From: Thermoflavimicrobium daqui
GTDB lineage: Bacteria; Bacillota; Bacilli; Thermoactinomycetales; Thermoactinomycetaceae
Length of the DNA: 64,000 nucleotides
NCBI RefSeq assembly: GCF_003313465.1
Contig: NZ_KZ845663.1
Span: 419,911-483,910, forward strand
Reading direction: 5' to 3'
The number at the start of each line of letters is the position of its first letter. Position 1 is the first letter of the stretch. This document shows positions 45,909-54,799 of the stretch, one piece after another. The notes under the pieces were generated by a model. That model saw only the letters and a list, made by a program, of their open reading frames with translations, searched no databases and was not told the DNA's origin. The position numbers and the translations under genes are program-made.

Positions 45909-48423
45909 TCGTAAATTCCCCCTCTGTACATGCATAAAGATAGGGACATGTCTTGCAATGATCTCCTACTTTTGCTTCAACATGTTGCTGAAAGATCGAA
46001 GAAATCCTTTCATCAAGCTGCTCACTAACCTCACATATAGTCTGTTCTTGATCGTTCGTTTCTAAGCTTTGAAACTGGATCAATGCTTTGGGATACTCTA
46101 TTCCTTGAAAATGTAAAGATTCACGCAAGGGCGAGTGAGATACCATCTCGATCAGATCACTTTTTTGTTGATCGGTCCATTGTGGAAACAAAGGATATAC
46201 CATTTTACGCACCATTTCTTTCCCACCTGCTTGTTGAGAGAGCAATGATCCAAGCAAAGCAAATACTTTTTGTTGATGAATATCATCTGTATATATTGGA
46301 TGCAATTCTAGCAAACTATTATAGAAGAATTTCCGCGAGCATACTTCCTGATCTGTCCAATAAACCTGAGGGATTTGCTCAATAAAATGATCCAGTCGAG
46401 CATATAAGCGGTGATCTTTCATATCTACATTTGAAACATCTACTTCATAATTTAAATCCCAAGTTAGTAATTCTTTTCCATTTCCATACAATTGAAAGAG
46501 AAGCTGAAGATATGAACTTTCTTCATCTTGTTCATGTAAGCCACGAATCCAGCTGACAATTAATTTTTTACGATGAAACACCAATAGAAAAAAAAGACGA
46601 AACAGCAAGAGATTCTCTTTTAATTTATCTGCCAAATAATGAATCATAACACTGTGAGTACGCTTAGCTGCTTGTGGATTTTGCTCGCCAAACTGTTGGC
46701 GAATCGACTGAATTAACCACGACCAACTCAATATACTTGGCAAACACCCTCTCTGTTGAACTTGGTCAATTCCTCTCTTAGATAGGTCGGTCAGATGAAT
46801 CTCATCGGCTGTCAACGTTAGTCCTTCAATCTGTGTAAAACTACTTAAGCTTCCCCATTGATCCCTGTCTTGATCTTGTTCACAAAAGGAAAGGAAAAAT
46901 TGGCGTAAGTCAGCTCTTGTGACTTCCCAGTCTACAAATAAAGGGGTATAAAGAATCTCTTCGATCTGCTCTTCAACATCGACATCTATTTTTCTCCTAT
47001 TTCTCATTTGCTTCCAATATTTTCGTAGTTGATCCATATGTTGTTTGATAGATATCTCTTTTCCTTCTTCTGGGAGAAGTTCCTTGATCATATCTTCTAA
47101 ATTCGTTATGGCATTTTGAATTTGGCGTATCGTTATCGGATGACGATCGAGATGTACATAGGGGAATACTCGAAAGGGGTTTAATAAATATTGTTTAATT
47201 TGATTCCCTTCTATCTTGTCTTCCGCTAACTGATCAAATTGCTTGCTTACATCTAACAACTCTTCCAAAGACCGAAATCGTTCCTTTACTTCTCGGATTG
47301 TAGAAATTCCATCCATATAACTTTCCAAATCGATAAGTATTGGTAAAATGTCTTTCCCCAATCCATCATCTAATTCAACCCAGCCTGAAGTCATACATTC
47401 GACTAAAGTTGTATAGTCGAGATAAATTTCATGTTGATCTCGACTAGACTGATAAAAATAATATAAGAATTTCCCTTCAGGATAAGACAGAATATTTGAT
47501 TCAAGTCTGGTAGACAGGCCATCATGAAAAGCTTGACTCATCTGTGGATAAGAAGTTGTGACATATTGACGTGTCTGTGCTCCATCTTGGTGCCAATCCA
47601 AATAATGCTGAAAGTGTGCAAGTGACTCAAAGAAGTGAAACTCGATTTTTAATGGATCAAATAGATTTCCACTTCTTTTTTGCTCCAAAAAATGGACCCA
47701 TCTCCGTCCCTTTGTAAGTGAGATCGACTGCTTATTAACACCCCACTGATCAACTGATTTTCTAGAAACTTGTTCATATAACTCTTTCCAGCCTAATGAC
47801 ACCATCGGATATTGTGGATAATAGGGAATGCGAAAGATAATAGGAATCTTTGCAGCACGTAACTGCCAAAAAAACATCATCTGATCAGCCGAAATTTGAG
47901 ACATTTGATAAACATAAACTCGTTCAAGCTGGGGATGTATTTTTTTATAGAGTAATTTGGCTGGACATTCTTTTCTCTTTTTACATAGTTTTTGTATCTG
48001 GGGATCTTGATGTAGAAATGCTATCGTTTTTCGAAATAAAAAAGCTTCTTCTGCTTCCTGTGTTACAGGGCTTAAGTCATTTAAATCCAATTCTACTAAG
48101 TAGCGAAAAGCCTTGACCCACTCTCCGATATGCTCTTCCAAGTAGCGATATTGTTTAGGATCCGTTACCTCTGCCTGAAGATAAGTACGGATTTTCGAAG
48201 CTAACATCAATTCGGTTAGTCCATACCAGTCTCCATATAATATTCGCTGTAAACGATCATAGGTATAGATATGAAATGAATCCCCTTGCTTTTTGGCATA
48301 ATCCTTCAAATAGCTAGCTAAGGTGGATTCTGATACGATATGAATCTCATTTTCTTTAAAAATAAGTTGTGAAAAATAGCTATAGGGATCTTGGTATGTC
48401 TCAATACTAAACAACGTATTCAT
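45892..48423 (-). CDS. AddB-like protein with C-terminal Cys cluster
   Basis: 843 residues. I see no Walker A; the N-terminal region (about 25-140) reads like a degenerate UvrD-type domain, as in AddB. The last 30 residues contain GDHCKTCPYLYAC, the C-x2-C-x5-C of the AddB/Cas4 iron-sulphur cluster, with an earlier Cys (EVCSRKFF, near 705) as possible fourth ligand. The usual RecB-nuclease D-Y-K motif is not visible, so the nuclease may be degenerate or absent. It starts by ATGA overlap with the upstream helicase stop; the frame is open to 48450. Probably a scaffold or DNA-binding partner of the two helicases. Confidence 0.7.
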   Translation of the reverse strand: MNTLFSIETYQDPYSYFSQLIFKENEIHIVSESTLASYLKDYAKKQGDSFHIYTYDRLQRILYGDWYGLTELMLASKIRTYLQAEVTDPKQYRYLEEHIGEWVKAFRYLVELDLNDLSPVTQEAEEAFLFRKTIAFLHQDPQIQKLCKKRKECPAKLLYKKIHPQLERVYVYQMSQISADQMMFFWQLRAAKIPIIFRIPYYPQYPMVSLGWKELYEQVSRKSVDQWGVNKQSISLTKGRRWVHFLEQKRSGNLFDPLKIEFHFFESLAHFQHYLDWHQDGAQTRQYVTTSYPQMSQAFHDGLSTRLESNILSYPEGKFLYYFYQSSRDQHEIYLDYTTLVECMTSGWVELDDGLGKDILPILIDLESYMDGISTIREVKERFRSLEELLDVSKQFDQLAEDKIEGNQIKQYLLNPFRVFPYVHLDRHPITIRQIQNAITNLEDMIKELLPEEGKEISIKQHMDQLRKYWKQMRNRRKIDVDVEEQIEEILYTPLFVDWEVTRADLRQFFLSFCEQDQDRDQWGSLSSFTQIEGLTLTADEIHLTDLSKRGIDQVQQRGCLPSILSWSWLIQSIRQQFGEQNPQAAKRTHSVMIHYLADKLKENLLLFRLFFLLVFHRKKLIVSWIRGLHEQDEESSYLQLLFQLYGNGKELLTWDLNYEVDVSNVDMKDHRLYARLDHFIEQIPQVYWTDQEVCSRKFFYNSLLELHPIYTDDIHQQKVFALLGSLLSQQAGGKEMVRKMVYPLFPQWTDQQKSDLIEMVSHSPLRESLHFQGIEYPKALIQFQSLETNDQEQTICEVSEQLDERISSIFQQHVEAKVGDHCKTCPYLYACTEGEFTIERSM

Positions 48424-50864
48424 TCCCCCATTTTTAATAGATCCATCCATGTATTCGGCAGGTTGCTTCGCTTATTTTCCTCTATCGCATGAACAAAAAC
48501 TTGCTTACGGACACGAGTCAATGCGATATATAGTAAACGTGCCTCCTCGCCTAATATCTCTTTCATCTCTTGAGGCTCTCTTTCCATGAAATAGGTATTG
48601 CGTACTAATAATGATGATAATAAAAAACGATAATTTAACCTCCATTCCTCATTTTCCTTATGTAGGAAAACTACGGTACGGCTGTCGCTCACCAATGGAT
48701 CATAAGTATAAGGTAGAATAACATGATCAAACTCATTTTCCTTTGCTTGTTGAATAGTCATGACATGGAAACGGTGTCCTGTATATTCTGTTGATAATGG
48801 ATCGAGCATTTCTTGATCATCTGTCTCCATATATTTGCGTAGTACTCTTTCCATTCCATACAACGTAGCTGCTGACTTTGAAAAGTGTTTACGTAAAAGA
48901 TAAAAAAGCTTTTCCACTCCCATCTGGTATTCCATCCTTCTCGCTCGTGCCTCTTTCACAAAGTCTTGGATATCACGATTAGGATGGATCGTTTTCATTC
49001 TCGTAAGAAAACGTTGACTATATACTTCATGTGGGCTCAAATCCTTTATAATCATTCTTAATATAGAAAAAATAGGCTTCCTTTGTGCTAGCTCTTGCAT
49101 CTGCCTCCAATAAATAAAATCGGGTTGTTTTTCTAATAAGGAAAGAATTACTTTTTGATCTGGTTCAAATTGCTCAATCAACTGGTCATTAGATAAAGTA
49201 TTGACACCATAAGAAGACCGATGTAATGCGTATGCAAAAGATGGATTTTCCGGAAAAAGGAGAAAGCGAACTAAAATATACATTTCTCGCACAGGCAGAC
49301 TTCGATAAAAATTTCCTAATCTACTTCTTTCGCAAAAAAAGCCAAGTTGTTCACACTGTTTGATCACTTCTTGTATTTGGTAGTCAAATCGTACCAAAAT
49401 AGCTGTATCTGTTCCTCTTAGCTGTTCGAGTAGCTGACGAAAGGCTTGATTCTCCGATTCAGCATACCCCATCGCAAAGGGACCAAAGACAATACCCTTG
49501 TTTTTATTACCAATTGGGCGCATCGATTGTAACTGATCGTATATCGAAGCGGGAAATGATGCTAGTTGATTCCCCCATTTCATGACCAATGTATTTAATT
49601 GTTGAACTAACCTCGGGGTATTCCGATAATTTTTAGTAAAATGGATCGTTGTTACAGATTCACCTTGTTGAATGAGTCTTTTTTTCAACGCCGAAAAGGA
49701 AGTATATTCTGTACCATGAAAACGATACATACTTTGTTTGGCATCTCCTGTGATCGTTAAAGTACACTGAGTTGCAAGTTGTAATCGGAACAGAAAATCA
49801 ACTTGAACTGGACTTACATCTTGAAACTCATCGATCAACAAGTAACGCAAATTCCATTTCTTCTTTAATCGCTTCATCACGACCATTCGTTCTAGATAGC
49901 GAACAACATCTTGTATTTCCCACTGCTTTAGTTCCTTTTTTTCTGTTTCCAAATGCTGATGTACATATTTAAGTACAAATTTGGCTAAAGGAGCAAATCC
50001 AACTTGATCATTTCCAAAATGGAGTTTCACGTGGAATAAACTCCCCAAATATTGACATTCCAATAGTTCATTCATTTTTAGTAATAGCTCTACCAAATTT
50101 TCGCGCGGAGTTTTAGTAAACGGACGGAAAGCTTCTGGACTTACTTGTGTATACTCACGAATTGCCTCGAACATTAACTCCTTCTTCCGCTTACGAAAAC
50201 TACGTAACTTCTCTGTAACTGGGATAGGCTGATGAATTCCCGCCTTTTCAAATAAGGTTTCAACAAATGCTGATAGGGTGGAAATATGTAGATGTTTTAC
50301 CTCATCGATCCACTTTAAATAAATAGGTTGATAGGTAACCTCATAGTAATCACGAAACCGTTGAATGATCCGCTGCCTTATTTTTATTGCAGCTTGATGA
50401 GTGAAAGTAATAAAGGCAGAATGGAAAAATAAATCCTCCATTCCCATATGTTTTAAAAATAAAAAGCGTTCGATCATCCATGTTGTTTTCCCAGTACCTG
50501 CACCAGCTGATATGATCAAATGCTGGTTTGCAGGAGAATGCTCAGCTTCATATAGTTTGCTAGGAAAATCGGTATGATGACAAACATAGTCATATATCTG
50601 TTGATTTGTCACTTTCCCATCTATAAAGGAGACGGAAGCCCCTTGATAATCGGTTTGATAGGGAACTTTCCACCACCCAAATAGCTTCCTTTTTTTAGCT
50701 TCTTTCCATTCATCCCAATCTTCATATTCCTTAAGTGAATCCATTGTGAATAAGTACACTTTAATTCCGTTATAAACATAATCATCGAGTAAAGACTCTA
50801 TAAAATCATCTGTTAAATGATTCCTAAAAATAAAAAGTGAATGTTTGGGTTGTTGATCCAACAT
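48420..50864 (-). CDS. UvrD/AddA-like SF1 helicase, first gene of the helicase operon
   Basis: 814 residues. An unusual N-terminal region of about 120 residues, rich in Trp and Asp, precedes the SF1 ATPase. Motifs: Walker A SAGAGTGKT (about 123-131), Ia ITFTHQAAIKIRQR, II LIDEFQDVSP, III ITGDAKQSMYRF, IV NYRNTPRLVQQL, VI LLYIALTRVRKQVFV. Motif V reads IQQAKENEFDHVILP rather than the H-x-[SA]-KG-x-E form, a notable change. ATG 50864 follows GGGAGGGG. The stop overlaps the next start. It is shorter than AddA (about 1230) and lacks its C-terminal nuclease. Confidence 0.85.
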   Translation of the reverse strand: MLDQQPKHSLFIFRNHLTDDFIESLLDDYVYNGIKVYLFTMDSLKEYEDWDEWKEAKKRKLFGWWKVPYQTDYQGASVSFIDGKVTNQQIYDYVCHHTDFPSKLYEAEHSPANQHLIISAGAGTGKTTWMIERFLFLKHMGMEDLFFHSAFITFTHQAAIKIRQRIIQRFRDYYEVTYQPIYLKWIDEVKHLHISTLSAFVETLFEKAGIHQPIPVTEKLRSFRKRKKELMFEAIREYTQVSPEAFRPFTKTPRENLVELLLKMNELLECQYLGSLFHVKLHFGNDQVGFAPLAKFVLKYVHQHLETEKKELKQWEIQDVVRYLERMVVMKRLKKKWNLRYLLIDEFQDVSPVQVDFLFRLQLATQCTLTITGDAKQSMYRFHGTEYTSFSALKKRLIQQGESVTTIHFTKNYRNTPRLVQQLNTLVMKWGNQLASFPASIYDQLQSMRPIGNKNKGIVFGPFAMGYAESENQAFRQLLEQLRGTDTAILVRFDYQIQEVIKQCEQLGFFCERSRLGNFYRSLPVREMYILVRFLLFPENPSFAYALHRSSYGVNTLSNDQLIEQFEPDQKVILSLLEKQPDFIYWRQMQELAQRKPIFSILRMIIKDLSPHEVYSQRFLTRMKTIHPNRDIQDFVKEARARRMEYQMGVEKLFYLLRKHFSKSAATLYGMERVLRKYMETDDQEMLDPLSTEYTGHRFHVMTIQQAKENEFDHVILPYTYDPLVSDSRTVVFLHKENEEWRLNYRFLLSSLLVRNTYFMEREPQEMKEILGEEARLLYIALTRVRKQVFVHAIEENKRSNLPNTWMDLLKMGE

Positions 50865-51210
50865 AACCCCTCCCTACATAGTCCAACAATGATATCTCTA
50901 TCTAATAATCATATAAAGTATAGAATATAGATCGCAAAAATAATACATTACACAATAAATTCCTTTAAAAACATAGATCATTCACGACGTTACTATACGA
51001 GCTTGATGCCCCGTCTCGTTTTCCTTTTCCCATTGAACGACTTTTCCTCGCTCTTAACAAAATAAGCTAAAATTGATATTTCATGTCATTATTGACCTTT
51101 ACACAATGTCAACGTTTATGATAACAAAAAAACCGAATGATCCAAGATGGATCACTCGGTAAAATTGTAAGGGTGAATAGGGAGACGGAATATACTTAGG
51201 CTTTTTTGAC
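50865..51210. other. Gap between the helicase operon and the mtn operon
   Basis: About 345 bp of AT-rich sequence holding the mtn terminator (51129-51159) and, presumably, the helicase-operon promoter. No ORF or structured RNA is visible. Confidence 0.55.
51129..51159 (-). terminator. Terminator of the mtnWXBD operon
   Basis: CCGAATGATCC (51133-51143) and GGATCACTCGG (51149-51159) form a stem with one mismatch, followed on the minus strand by a T-run. Confidence 0.8.
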
Positions 51211-51744
51211 TTACCTCACCTCCTCTTCTTTCTCATAAATAGGTACCCAACCTTCTTTGGTTTTGAAAATACGAATAGCTACGACTTGACGATCTTCCAT
51301 CAAGGTGAAGTAATGCCGATAATCGGCTGGTACAGAAATCAGATCCCCTGGCTCTAGCTCTACATCAAAGAAACGGCCATTTTTACCTTGAATCGCGAAA
51401 ATACCATGTCCACTTACAATAAAACGGACTTCATCTTCGGAATGATGATGTTCAGCTAGAAAATTTTTCAGTAATTGCTCAAGATTCGGTGTCGCTGGAG
51501 AAAGTGAGATAACATCTTCTGTGATATACCCATAACGAGCAGATAAGTCATCAATTTCTTTACGAAATACTTGAATGATCTCTGCTTTTTCTTCATCTGA
51601 ACATTGATAGTTCTCACGTAAATGTTCTGGGAGCTTATCTATATCCCATCGCTCGTAAATAACCCCTTGTGAATCAAGATAAGAAATTACTTCTTCTAAT
51701 TTTTCCAAGCGTTCTCCATTATCGTGAAAACGTAATTGTGCCAT
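51211..51744 (-). CDS. mtnD: Acireductone dioxygenase
   Basis: 177 residues of a cupin that oxidises the acireductone of methionine salvage; with Fe2+ it yields the keto-acid precursor of methionine. Metal ligands are visible in AEHHHSEDEVRF (His, His, Glu; about residues 98-109) and ADYRHYFTL (His, about 143). ATG 51744 follows GGGGATG. Last gene of mtnWXBD, 14 bases after mtnB. Confidence 0.95.
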   Translation of the reverse strand: MAQLRFHDNGERLEKLEEVISYLDSQGVIYERWDIDKLPEHLRENYQCSDEEKAEIIQVFRKEIDDLSARYGYITEDVISLSPATPNLEQLLKNFLAEHHHSEDEVRFIVSGHGIFAIQGKNGRFFDVELEPGDLISVPADYRHYFTLMEDRQVVAIRIFKTKEGWVPIYEKEEEVR

Positions 51745-51758
51745 TGTTTTTCATCCCC

Positions 51759-52400
51759 TCAATATGATGATTTTTGTAGTACTGAAAGTTGTGAAGCTAA
51801 TTTTATTTTTAAATGGTATGAAAAGATAAATTCCAAAGCTTCCAAATGTTTCTTCGCCTCAAAGCCATTTTTGCCCCAGACAGTTAGCCCATGATTACGA
51901 ATTAACACGGCTTTAGTTTCTGGTTTAATCACCTTTCCACACTCTTGTGCTAATCGAGAAATATCTGCATAATTTTCTACGATTGGGATCGTAATCTCAC
52001 CATTCTCTTCCCAAATGCCAAACGCTTTAATAAGTTCCTGTCCCTTCAAAGTTATGGAACCATTGGATGCATATAATTCAGAGATTACATTATTATCCAC
52101 TGTATGTACATGGAGACAACAGCCCGCATTGGTTAAACGATAGACTTCACAATGGATTAAGGTTTCAGCAGATGCCCTTAGATTGGTTTCTTGTAGTGGA
52201 CGGCCTTCTCCATCCACCAACAAGAAGTCTTCATCGGTTCGTTTACGCTTATCTTTCCCACTTGCTGTAACCAAAAAGGTAAGAGGCTCGTCATTTACTT
52301 TGATTGACAAATTCCCACTGGTTCCTAGAAACCAATCTCTCTCTGCTAGCTCATCTTTGATATCTGCTAACTCATTCCATCGCTGTTCCAGTACACTCAT
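51759..52400 (-). CDS. mtnB: Methylthioribulose-1-phosphate dehydratase
   Basis: 213 residues of the class II aldolase/adducin family. It dehydrates 5-methylthioribulose-1-phosphate to the diketo compound used by MtnW. Zinc ligands appear in LHVHTVDNN and in [10 protein letters not shown]; the substrate loop [12 protein letters not shown] is near residue 23. ATG 52400 follows AGGAGG and overlaps the end of mtnX by 4 bases. Confidence 0.95.
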   Translation of the reverse strand: MSVLEQRWNELADIKDELAERDWFLGTSGNLSIKVNDEPLTFLVTASGKDKRKRTDEDFLLVDGEGRPLQETNLRASAETLIHCEVYRLTNAGCCLHVHTVDNNVISELYASNGSITLKGQELIKAFGIWEENGEITIPIVENYADISRLAQECGKVIKPETKAVLIRNHGLTVWGKNGFEAKKHLEALEFIFSYHLKIKLASQLSVLQKSSY

Positions 52401-53059
52401 CTAACCTCCTCCTTCCTACTTAATCCCTCAATCACATCATAAAAGGTGGTAAAAGGTGTATATGAAATCCCATTTTCTTGACATTTTTTGATTAAGAAGT
52501 CTCGCGCATAGACTTGATCCGCTAATTTAGCTGCTTGTAAGTCTGTAATGGAATCTCCAATAACAATTCGTTCATATCGGTTAGGGTCAAATTTACGTAA
52601 AATGGTCGGTTTACAGCAACCGCAATCATTGGTGCAAGGTTCAAGACATGCATATGGCCAAGAAATTTGAATCGTTTCCCCTGAAAAGTCGCTACCATTA
52701 CAATAGATCTGCTCCGGATCGACAAGACCTTCCAAAATCGGATAAACAAAAAAGTCTATACCACCACTAACGATATACAAAGGGATTTTTTTCTCATTGG
52801 TAAAGCGAACAAAGTCACTAAATCCTTCACGAATGGTAGTTTGATCGAATACGAACTGGATAATCTGCTCTTTTTGTGATGAAGGAAGGAGAGAGAAAAG
52901 TTGCCCTACTCCTTTACGTATGGAAATCTTTTGCTCTAAGATCTGGTCTTTGATCTCTTCCCATCCTGGTGGAGCAAATTGCTTCATGATCGCGATAATA
53001 TTATCTTTCACTGTAATCGTTCCATCAAAATCACAAAAAATAATTGGACTGCGACCCAT
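52397..53059 (-). CDS. mtnX: 2-Hydroxy-3-keto-5-methylthiopentenyl-1-phosphate phosphatase
   Basis: 220 residues of a HAD phosphatase. The nucleophile motif [13 protein letters not shown] lies at residues 8-20, followed by IVSGGIDFF and the late acidic motif [12 protein letters not shown]. It removes phosphate from the enol product of MtnW; together MtnW and MtnX replace the single-enzyme MtnC of other bacteria. It also has a Cys-rich CTNDCGCCK stretch seen in Bacillus MtnX. Three bases separate it from mtnW. Confidence 0.95.
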   Translation of the reverse strand: MGRSPIIFCDFDGTITVKDNIIAIMKQFAPPGWEEIKDQILEQKISIRKGVGQLFSLLPSSQKEQIIQFVFDQTTIREGFSDFVRFTNEKKIPLYIVSGGIDFFVYPILEGLVDPEQIYCNGSDFSGETIQISWPYACLEPCTNDCGCCKPTILRKFDPNRYERIVIGDSITDLQAAKLADQVYARDFLIKKCQENGISYTPFTTFYDVIEGLSRKEEVR

Positions 53060-53062
53060 GGA

Positions 53063-54295
53063 TCATCTTCCTCCCCACAACGACAATGCCAGACTTAATT
53101 CTTCATGCTCTTGTACCCAGTGATCGATAGGAACTTCTCTTAACACACCATCAATGATCTGCCGAAAAGCTTTGCCCCCTGCAACTGCTCCACTTGGATG
53201 ACCATGTACTCCTCCACCAGCGTTGATCACTGAGTCAATCCCAAAGTCTTGGATTAATAAAGGTACTAATCCTGGATGAATTCCAGCTGATGGTACTGGG
53301 AAAGATTGTTTGATATGCGGATTTGGACGTGTTAATTCATTGGCAATACCTAATGCCGTCTCTTTTTTAAGAGCAACGCTTCCATAGGGGGATGGGAACA
53401 ATACAAGATCCGCACCAGCATAACGCAAACATTTTCCAAGCAGTAAAGCATGATGAACCCCATACAATGCTGAGGAGGTAAGAGCACCTGAAACAGCTGG
53501 ATGAGCTAAAATAGGAATCGGGATTTCAGGGTCTTCCGCTAGAGCTTGTAGAACATCTAGACTGTAAGCAAATACATTAAATAATAAGGCATCTGCACCT
53601 AGTTCAACAGCTCGTTTGGCTTTTTCAATTAATTCAAAAGTAGAACCTGATAAATTCACGGCATATAGTGTTTTCTTCCCTGTCTCTGCTTCGACTTTTT
53701 GTAAAACTTCTTTGGCAACAATGATTCGAGAGTCAAAAGGAGTAATAGGATTATCAAATAAAATTTCATCATCTTTCACTAGATCGACTCCGCCTAAAGC
53801 CTGTGCGCGAAGTTGCTCACCAAAGCAGGAGAGATCTCGTCCTATGATGCTTTTAAAGATACTCATCAACAAGGGCCGATCATAAACTCCCAAAACTTCA
53901 CGAATTCCATCAATTCCAAACTTAGGGCCAGAGAAGTGTTCCAAGAGATCACTTGAAAAATCCAAATCGATCAGTTTAATCTCGCCATCAAGGGATAGCT
54001 TTCCAAACACCGTCGTTAGTATCGCTGGAAAGTCTATGGTAAAGTTTGCTGAGGGGTATGCCACTTGGATCAAAGCTTTTTTCCGACTCTCCCCAAAATA
54101 CCGATTAATTTCATCATCTTCCGATAGCTCCTGTATATTAAGGACTTGCCCTTTATGCTTTTGAAGTTGTTCTTTTTCTAAGTCTGGTAAATTTGTCCAA
54201 GTACCCACAGTAAGTCCTAGTGCAATTCCTTCAGCTTTTTTGGCGAAATTGCCATCCTTATCATAAACTTGATAAGTTGCAATTACTTGGCCCAT
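53063..54295 (-). CDS. mtnW: 2,3-Diketo-5-methylthiopentyl-1-phosphate enolase, RuBisCO-like
   Basis: 410 residues, a form IV RuBisCO-like protein that enolises its substrate and does not fix CO2. The carbamylated Lys motif reads [12 protein letters not shown] (about residues 168-179). Other landmarks are the NLSGSTFEL stretch and [20 protein letters not shown] near the C-terminus. AAGGAG precedes the ATG. First gene of mtnWXBD, directly controlled by the S-box terminator upstream. Confidence 0.96.
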   Translation of the reverse strand: MGQVIATYQVYDKDGNFAKKAEGIALGLTVGTWTNLPDLEKEQLQKHKGQVLNIQELSEDDEINRYFGESRKKALIQVAYPSANFTIDFPAILTTVFGKLSLDGEIKLIDLDFSSDLLEHFSGPKFGIDGIREVLGVYDRPLLMSIFKSIIGRDLSCFGEQLRAQALGGVDLVKDDEILFDNPITPFDSRIIVAKEVLQKVEAETGKKTLYAVNLSGSTFELIEKAKRAVELGADALLFNVFAYSLDVLQALAEDPEIPIPILAHPAVSGALTSSALYGVHHALLLGKCLRYAGADLVLFPSPYGSVALKKETALGIANELTRPNPHIKQSFPVPSAGIHPGLVPLLIQDFGIDSVINAGGGVHGHPSGAVAGGKAFRQIIDGVLREVPIDHWVQEHEELSLALSLWGGR

Positions 54296-54317
54296 GTTAT
54301 CTCACTCCTTAATCAAA

Positions 54318-54344
54318 AAAACCTCTTCCCAGAGGAAGAGGTTT
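54318..54344 (-). terminator. S-box-controlled terminator before mtnW
   Basis: AAACCTCTTCC (54318-54328) and GGAAGAGGTTT (54334-54344) with a T-run on the minus strand, between the S-box and the mtnW ribosome site. Confidence 0.88.
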
Positions 54345-54362
54345 TAATTTCATATCTCACCG

Positions 54363-54523
54363 CTTCCTCTTATCTCTCAGCTAACGCTGCGAGAATTAGC
54401 ACCGTGCCGTATGTCATACATTACCATGGCCCCTATCCAAAAATAAGTGCCCCATCTCACGATGGTATTACGGTCGGTTGCTGGGCTTCATCGGGCTCGT
54501 CCCTCCACCTGCTCCTGATAAGA
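54363..54523 (-). ncRNA. SAM-I (S-box) riboswitch of the mtnWXBD operon
   Basis: Read on the minus strand: P1 CTTATCAGGAGC, then GGTGGAGGGACGAGCCCGATG, AAGCCCAGCAACCGACC, AAGGTGCTAATTC-type block (CACGGTGCTAATTCTCGCAG) and the closing GATAAGAGG. These are the conserved S-box segments. SAM binding should favour the terminator and turn the genes off when methionine is ample. Confidence 0.95.
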
Positions 54524-54612
54524 GAAGTTTGATCATTGTTCTATATTCGAATTTACTTGTGATTATGACAGGGATTTTTTAAGCTGTCAACTATTTTTTA
54601 TCAGTCTATTCA

Positions 54613-54755
54613 GAGGTTGTTGCATAAAACAGTCACTCATCGCTTCCCCTCTCACTCCTGCTAAAGGTTTGGCGCAAAAGTCGATCCTACACAAAAACGA
54701 TTCGCTCTTATTTTAGGAGTGATCTAGGTTTTTGATCGAATTATGCAACAAGCTC
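54613..54755. mobile_element. MITE-like element, copy 2 (best preserved)
   Basis: A 143-bp non-coding element between mtnE and the S-box. Left end GAGGTTGTTGCATAA and inverted right end GAGCTTGTTGCATAA match at 14 of 15 positions. The direct repeat TATTCA flanks both sides (54607-54612 and 54756-54761). Interior sequence is shared with the copy at 7850-8012. It is too short to code for a transposase and would need one in trans. Confidence 0.75.
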
Positions 54756-54799
54756 TATTCATGCTTACACTTTTTCATTTTATTTTCCTGTTGCTTATA

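Noticed and set aside
54269-54532. An 87-codon plus-strand frame upstream of mtnW
   Set aside because: It is antisense to the mtnW start and the S-box; its open frame is a by-product of that structured RNA.
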